Below, piece after piece: positions 61,207 to 64,000 of a DNA stretch of 64,000 bases (position 1 is its first letter; each line of letters starts with the position of its first letter). Under the pieces are notes generated by a model, which was not told the origin of the DNA, searched no databases, and worked only from the letters and a program-made list of their open reading frames with translations. The position numbers and the translations under genes were made by a program. The DNA comes from Ignavibacteriales bacterium (GTDB lineage Bacteria > Bacteroidota > Ignavibacteria > Ignavibacteriales > Ignavibacteriaceae). The stretch is from contig JADJIA010000009.1 of NCBI GenBank assembly GCA_016707285.1, positions 1 to 64,000 on the forward strand, written 5' to 3'.

Positions 61207-61275
61207 AAATGGGCTCATTATAAAATTATAATTAGTGAAAATAATACTCTAATATAATTAAAACCATCTAATCAA

Positions 61276-61587
61276 TTATGAAGTTTCAAATTCCTTTCCA
61301 CCACAGGGAATATATCCCGGCTTTGGATGTGATTCATATTTGGTACATAACACTGCGGACTCATCAAAATGACGACATTTCGAGCAAATGGAATTTTCGA
61401 TTATTTCACGGTTTTGGGCGTAAAATTTTTTGTAACCCGTGTAAGCCGGCAGAACAACCCCGGCGAGGATTGCAGCAATCGTAAGAATTAACCAAAATTT
61501 ATCATCGGGTAGAACCGTTCTAATTAAAAAAACAGCCACCAATACAACAAGCAATCGCAAAAGCGACTCAATTACTAACTTTCCCAT
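61276..61587 (-). CDS. Small membrane protein with C-terminal four-cysteine cluster
   Basis: A 103-residue protein with two hydrophobic segments (about 5-25 LLRLLVVLVAVFLIRT and 31-49 WLILTIAAILAGVVLPAYT) and a cytosolic or periplasmic tail containing CSKCRHFDESAVLCTKY and PGYIPCGGKEF, four cysteines that could bind zinc or iron-sulphur. I do not know the family. It starts about 57 bp upstream of a divergent barrel gene. Confidence 0.6.
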   Translation of the reverse strand: MGKLVIESLLRLLVVLVAVFLIRTVLPDDKFWLILTIAAILAGVVLPAYTGYKKFYAQNREIIENSICSKCRHFDESAVLCTKYESHPKPGYIPCGGKEFETS

Positions 61588-61694
61588 GTGTAAATCACTT
61601 TTTCTCTCAAAAAATCAACCACAATTTAGCAATAAATATAGTTGTGAATTGTATATTCGTTAATGTATTTTTAATAAAACATAGAAGGAATACA

Positions 61695-62396
61695 ATGCTT
61701 AATAAATCATCTCTATTATTCATTATAACTATGATCATTTCCTCATCTGCTGCGTTTGCTCAGAATTTCGGAATTAATTTTACACTTGGATTCCCCCAGG
61801 GCGAATTCAAAGAACATGTTACACGCACAGGACTTGGAATTGGCGGAGAGATTCTCTTCCCAACCGCACCCATGGTACCGGTTGAGTGGGGATTTGATCT
61901 CGCATTCATCAATTACGGCGATGAAACAAGAAGAGCTCCTCTAAGCTATACGATTCCTGACCTTACTGTTGATGTGAATCGTACAAACAACATCGTTATG
62001 GGTCATGCAATGATCAGAATTTCACCACCGAGTCCGTTATTTAAACCTTATCTCGACCTTCTCGCAGGTGGTTCCTACATCTATACCCAAACAACACTTA
62101 CTGAAAGATTCTCAGGAAAAGAAAAAATCACTGATGAAAATTTTAGTGACTGGGCTTTCAGTTATGGAGCCGGAGCGGGAATTATGTTTTCTGTCTATAA
62201 CCAGATGGGCACAAATGTGATGATCGATTTAAAAGCAAGATATTTGTTTGGCACACAGGCTGAATATCTGTCGGAAGGTGATGTTATTATTGATACTCAA
62301 AGAGGTACCGTAACCTATAACACCAGAAGATCAAAAACTGATATTTTGACTGCTCAACTCGGAGTAAATATCAGCTTCAGCGCCTTGGTATTTTAA
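61695..62396 (+). CDS. Outer-membrane beta-barrel protein
   Basis: The start is taken at 61695 (MLNKSSLLFIITMIISSSAA), with GAAGGAATAC just upstream as ribosome binding site; the ATG at 61644 lacks one. The signal peptide ends at AFAQ. The mature 215 residues form an OmpA/OprG-like eight-stranded barrel pattern: NFGINFTLGFPQGEFKEHVT, GLGIGGEILFP, NIVMGHAMIRISPPSPLFKP and LLAGGSYIYTQTTL, ending in LTAQLGVNISFSALVF with a terminal phenylalanine. The function is unknown. It has a shared terminator downstream. Confidence 0.7.
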   Translation: MLNKSSLLFIITMIISSSAAFAQNFGINFTLGFPQGEFKEHVTRTGLGIGGEILFPTAPMVPVEWGFDLAFINYGDETRRAPLSYTIPDLTVDVNRTNNIVMGHAMIRISPPSPLFKPYLDLLAGGSYIYTQTTLTERFSGKEKITDENFSDWAFSYGAGAGIMFSVYNQMGTNVMIDLKARYLFGTQAEYLSEGDVIIDTQRGTVTYNTRRSKTDILTAQLGVNISFSALVF

Positions 62397-62411
62397 TTAA
62401 ATTTCTTTTAG

Positions 62412-62457
62412 ACCACAAAGATCATGAACTCAATTGTTTATGAACTTTGTGGTTTTT
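62412..62457. terminator. Convergent (bidirectional) rho-independent terminator
   Basis: ACCACAAAG (62412-62420) and CTTTGTGGT (62445-62453) form a 9-bp stem with an additional CATGAA/TTTATG pairing inside, followed by a T-run and preceded by CTTTTAG. It serves the barrel gene on the plus strand and glgX on the minus strand. Confidence 0.8.
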
Positions 62458-62474
62458 CTATTTTAAAACAGCTT

Positions 62475-64000
62475 TTATTTCATTTGCGCCAATAACATTA
62501 CAAATGTTCTTGATTCCACACGATACTTCTCATCTTTAACTAATATCCCTGAACCAGGCTCATAAAAATCTTCCGGTGACTCTAATGAAGTATCTATTAG
62601 CCGCTCCCATTGTGTTGCATTATTGTAGTGTGGTAACTTAAAATCGAGTGGATCCCACAAACTGTTCATTATAAAATGATAATATTTGTTGCACCAAAAA
62701 TCTTTTAATGTAAATGAGACTGAGCGCGATTTGTCACTAAAATCTGCGTGAAACGGTTGAATCCCGTGGAAATCTATAATGGAAGTTCCAAAGTTGCCAC
62801 CCAAAATCCACGGGGTGGGTAGAGTGAAAATGGGGTTGGTTTTTGTAAATTGAATCATCTTTTTTGTAAAAAGATGGATGTCATGGTTGGCTTTTACCAA
62901 TGACCAGTCGAACCAGTTCATTTCACTGTCATGACAGTAGGCATTGTTGTTACCCGACTGCGTTTTTCTAACTTCATCACCCATCAATAGAAGTGGGGTT
63001 CCCTGTGCTATAAAAAGAGATACAAGGAGATTTTTGATAAGCTTAACTCTTGTTTTCTCAATAAAAGGATCGGAAGTTGGGCCTTCAACCCCGCAATTCC
63101 AGGAATAATTGTCGTTGGCTCCATCTCTGTTTCCCTCTCTGTTCGACTCGTTATGTTTAACATTATAAGAGACAAGATCATTTAAAGTAAATCCATCGTG
63201 ACAGGTAACAAAATTTATTCCTCTTGAGGGATTTCTTAGCGGATCGGTATAAACATCGGGACTTGCAGAAAGTCGTGACGCGATGGTTGCAACAATTTTA
63301 TCCTCTCCCCTAATGAATTTTCTTACATCATCTCTAAATTTTCCGTTCCACTCTGCCCATTTGTAACCTATAAACGAACCAACCTGATATAATCCTCCGG
63401 CATCCCACGCCTCAGCTATCAGTTTTGTTCCTGCAAGCACGGGTTCCGACTCTATTTGCCACAAAACAGGGGGGTTCTGCAAAGGTTTGCCGTCGTGATC
63501 ACGGGCAAGAACTGAAGCCAAATCAAATCTGAATCCATCCACATGCATTTCCGACACCCAGTAGCGCAGGGAATCAATTATCATCCTTTTAACCACTGAA
63601 TTATTGGCATTTAATGTGTTTCCACAGCCCGTGTAGTTTGCATACCCATAAGGATTATGTTCATCAAGAATGTAATATTCAGCATTTTCAAACCCGCGGA
63701 ATGACAGGAAAGGTCCTGTTTCATTCCCTTCAGCAGTATGGTTAAACACAACATCAAGAATTACCTCAATTCCTGCCTTGTGCAAAGCTTTTACCATGTC
63801 ACGGAACTCATTCACAGGCCCAAGTAGCGACTGATCAGAACTGTATGCCCTGTGGGGAGCAAAAAATGCAATGGGGTTGTAACCCCAGTAGTTCACCAAG
63901 GGTCGTTTAACATCGTGTGGATCAAATTGTTGAACGGGCAGGAGTTCAACAGCGGTGATTCCGAGATCCAACAGATAGGGAATCTTTTCAATCAACCCAC
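62475..64000 (-). CDS. glgX: Glycogen debranching enzyme GlgX (GH13), 5' end beyond window
   Basis: 507 codons of a GH13 alpha-1,6-glucosidase, open to the window edge. Present in order are IPYLLDLGITAVELLPVQQF, VILDVVFNHTAEGNE (conserved region I), HVDGFRFDLAS (nucleophile Asp), KLIAEAWDAGGLYQVG (acid Glu), FVTCHDGFTLNDLVSYN (transition-state Asp), and the GlgX-typical GTPLLLMGDEVRKTQSGNNN and NAYCHDSEMNWFDW. It debranches glycogen after phosphorylase action. The missing N-terminus should hold the CBM48 domain. It ends with a shared terminator. Confidence 0.92.
   Translation of the reverse strand, partial: GLIEKIPYLLDLGITAVELLPVQQFDPHDVKRPLVNYWGYNPIAFFAPHRAYSSDQSLLGPVNEFRDMVKALHKAGIEVILDVVFNHTAEGNETGPFLSFRGFENAEYYILDEHNPYGYANYTGCGNTLNANNSVVKRMIIDSLRYWVSEMHVDGFRFDLASVLARDHDGKPLQNPPVLWQIESEPVLAGTKLIAEAWDAGGLYQVGSFIGYKWAEWNGKFRDDVRKFIRGEDKIVATIASRLSASPDVYTDPLRNPSRGINFVTCHDGFTLNDLVSYNVKHNESNREGNRDGANDNYSWNCGVEGPTSDPFIEKTRVKLIKNLLVSLFIAQGTPLLLMGDEVRKTQSGNNNAYCHDSEMNWFDWSLVKANHDIHLFTKKMIQFTKTNPIFTLPTPWILGGNFGTSIIDFHGIQPFHADFSDKSRSVSFTLKDFWCNKYYHFIMNSLWDPLDFKLPHYNNATQWERLIDTSLESPEDFYEPGSGILVKDEKYRVESRTFVMLLAQMK

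Noticed and set aside
1..64000. tRNA or rRNA genes
   Set aside because: I looked through the intergenic stretches and found no cloverleaf or rRNA-like segment; short ones could be missed without a covariance search.

Overview
The window looks like a contig from an Ignavibacteria-type member of the Bacteroidota/Chlorobi group. The reasons are five secreted proteins ending in a type IX secretion sorting domain with the QNYPNPFNPST signature, a PorV/PorQ-like outer-membrane protein, several TonB-receptor-like or porin-like barrels, a class I DhnA-type aldolase and AT-leaning codon use. I infer this placement from family signatures; no 16S gene is present.

Layout. (1) 1-6.5 kb, minus strand: a central-carbon cluster running isocitrate dehydrogenase, HD-domain protein, (homo)aconitase, MmgE/PrpD and a CitD-CitE fusion. 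All are recognisable but cut by many single-base frameshifts. At least five sit in A/T homopolymers that are one base too short, so I read them mainly as sequence error, not gene decay. (2) 7-8.05 kb: a lipoprotein with two jelly-roll domains. (3) 8.3-9.4 kb: an unusual array of structured, non-CRISPR repeats with about 103-nt spacing. (4) 9.4-20.9 kb, minus strand: one tightly packed operon holding a type III-A CRISPR effector (cas10, csm2, csm3, csm4, csm5, cas6) preceded by four ancillary genes: a MazF/PemK-like protein, a sigma-factor-like protein, an anti-sigma plus MazF-like protein and a Lon-protease-like protein. (5) 21-38.5 kb: outer-membrane proteins interleaved with defence-type genes: an ATPase/TOPRIM pair, a Schlafen/AlbA_2 gene between 193-bp direct repeats, an AbiE-like pair, a decayed ATPase with an intact partner, and a second AlbA_2 gene behind twin operators. 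(6) 38.6-64 kb: mostly core genes (fructose-bisphosphate aldolase, RlmI, GpmA, RlmD, HAD phosphatase, TIGR01777 epimerase, GlgX) mixed with secreted and outer-membrane proteins.

How it fits together. Cas10 keeps its HD and GGDD motifs, so it should make cyclic oligoadenylate, yet no Csm6/Csx1 nuclease is nearby. The obvious candidate output is the four-gene set, which resembles in logic, but not in obvious domain make-up, the described protease/anti-sigma/sigma circuits of type III systems (CalpL-CalpT-CalpS; Csx29-Csx30-RpoE). This set and the adjacent structured array are the two best leads. Cas1, Cas2 and a canonical CRISPR array are absent from the window.

Intergenic space is rich in short dispersed elements: a 31-bp near-palindromic motif present four times on the same strand, a 345-bp MITE-like element with 32-bp inverted ends, and several phased 7-11-nt micro-repeats. 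Some of these run into genes and supply their terminal codons.
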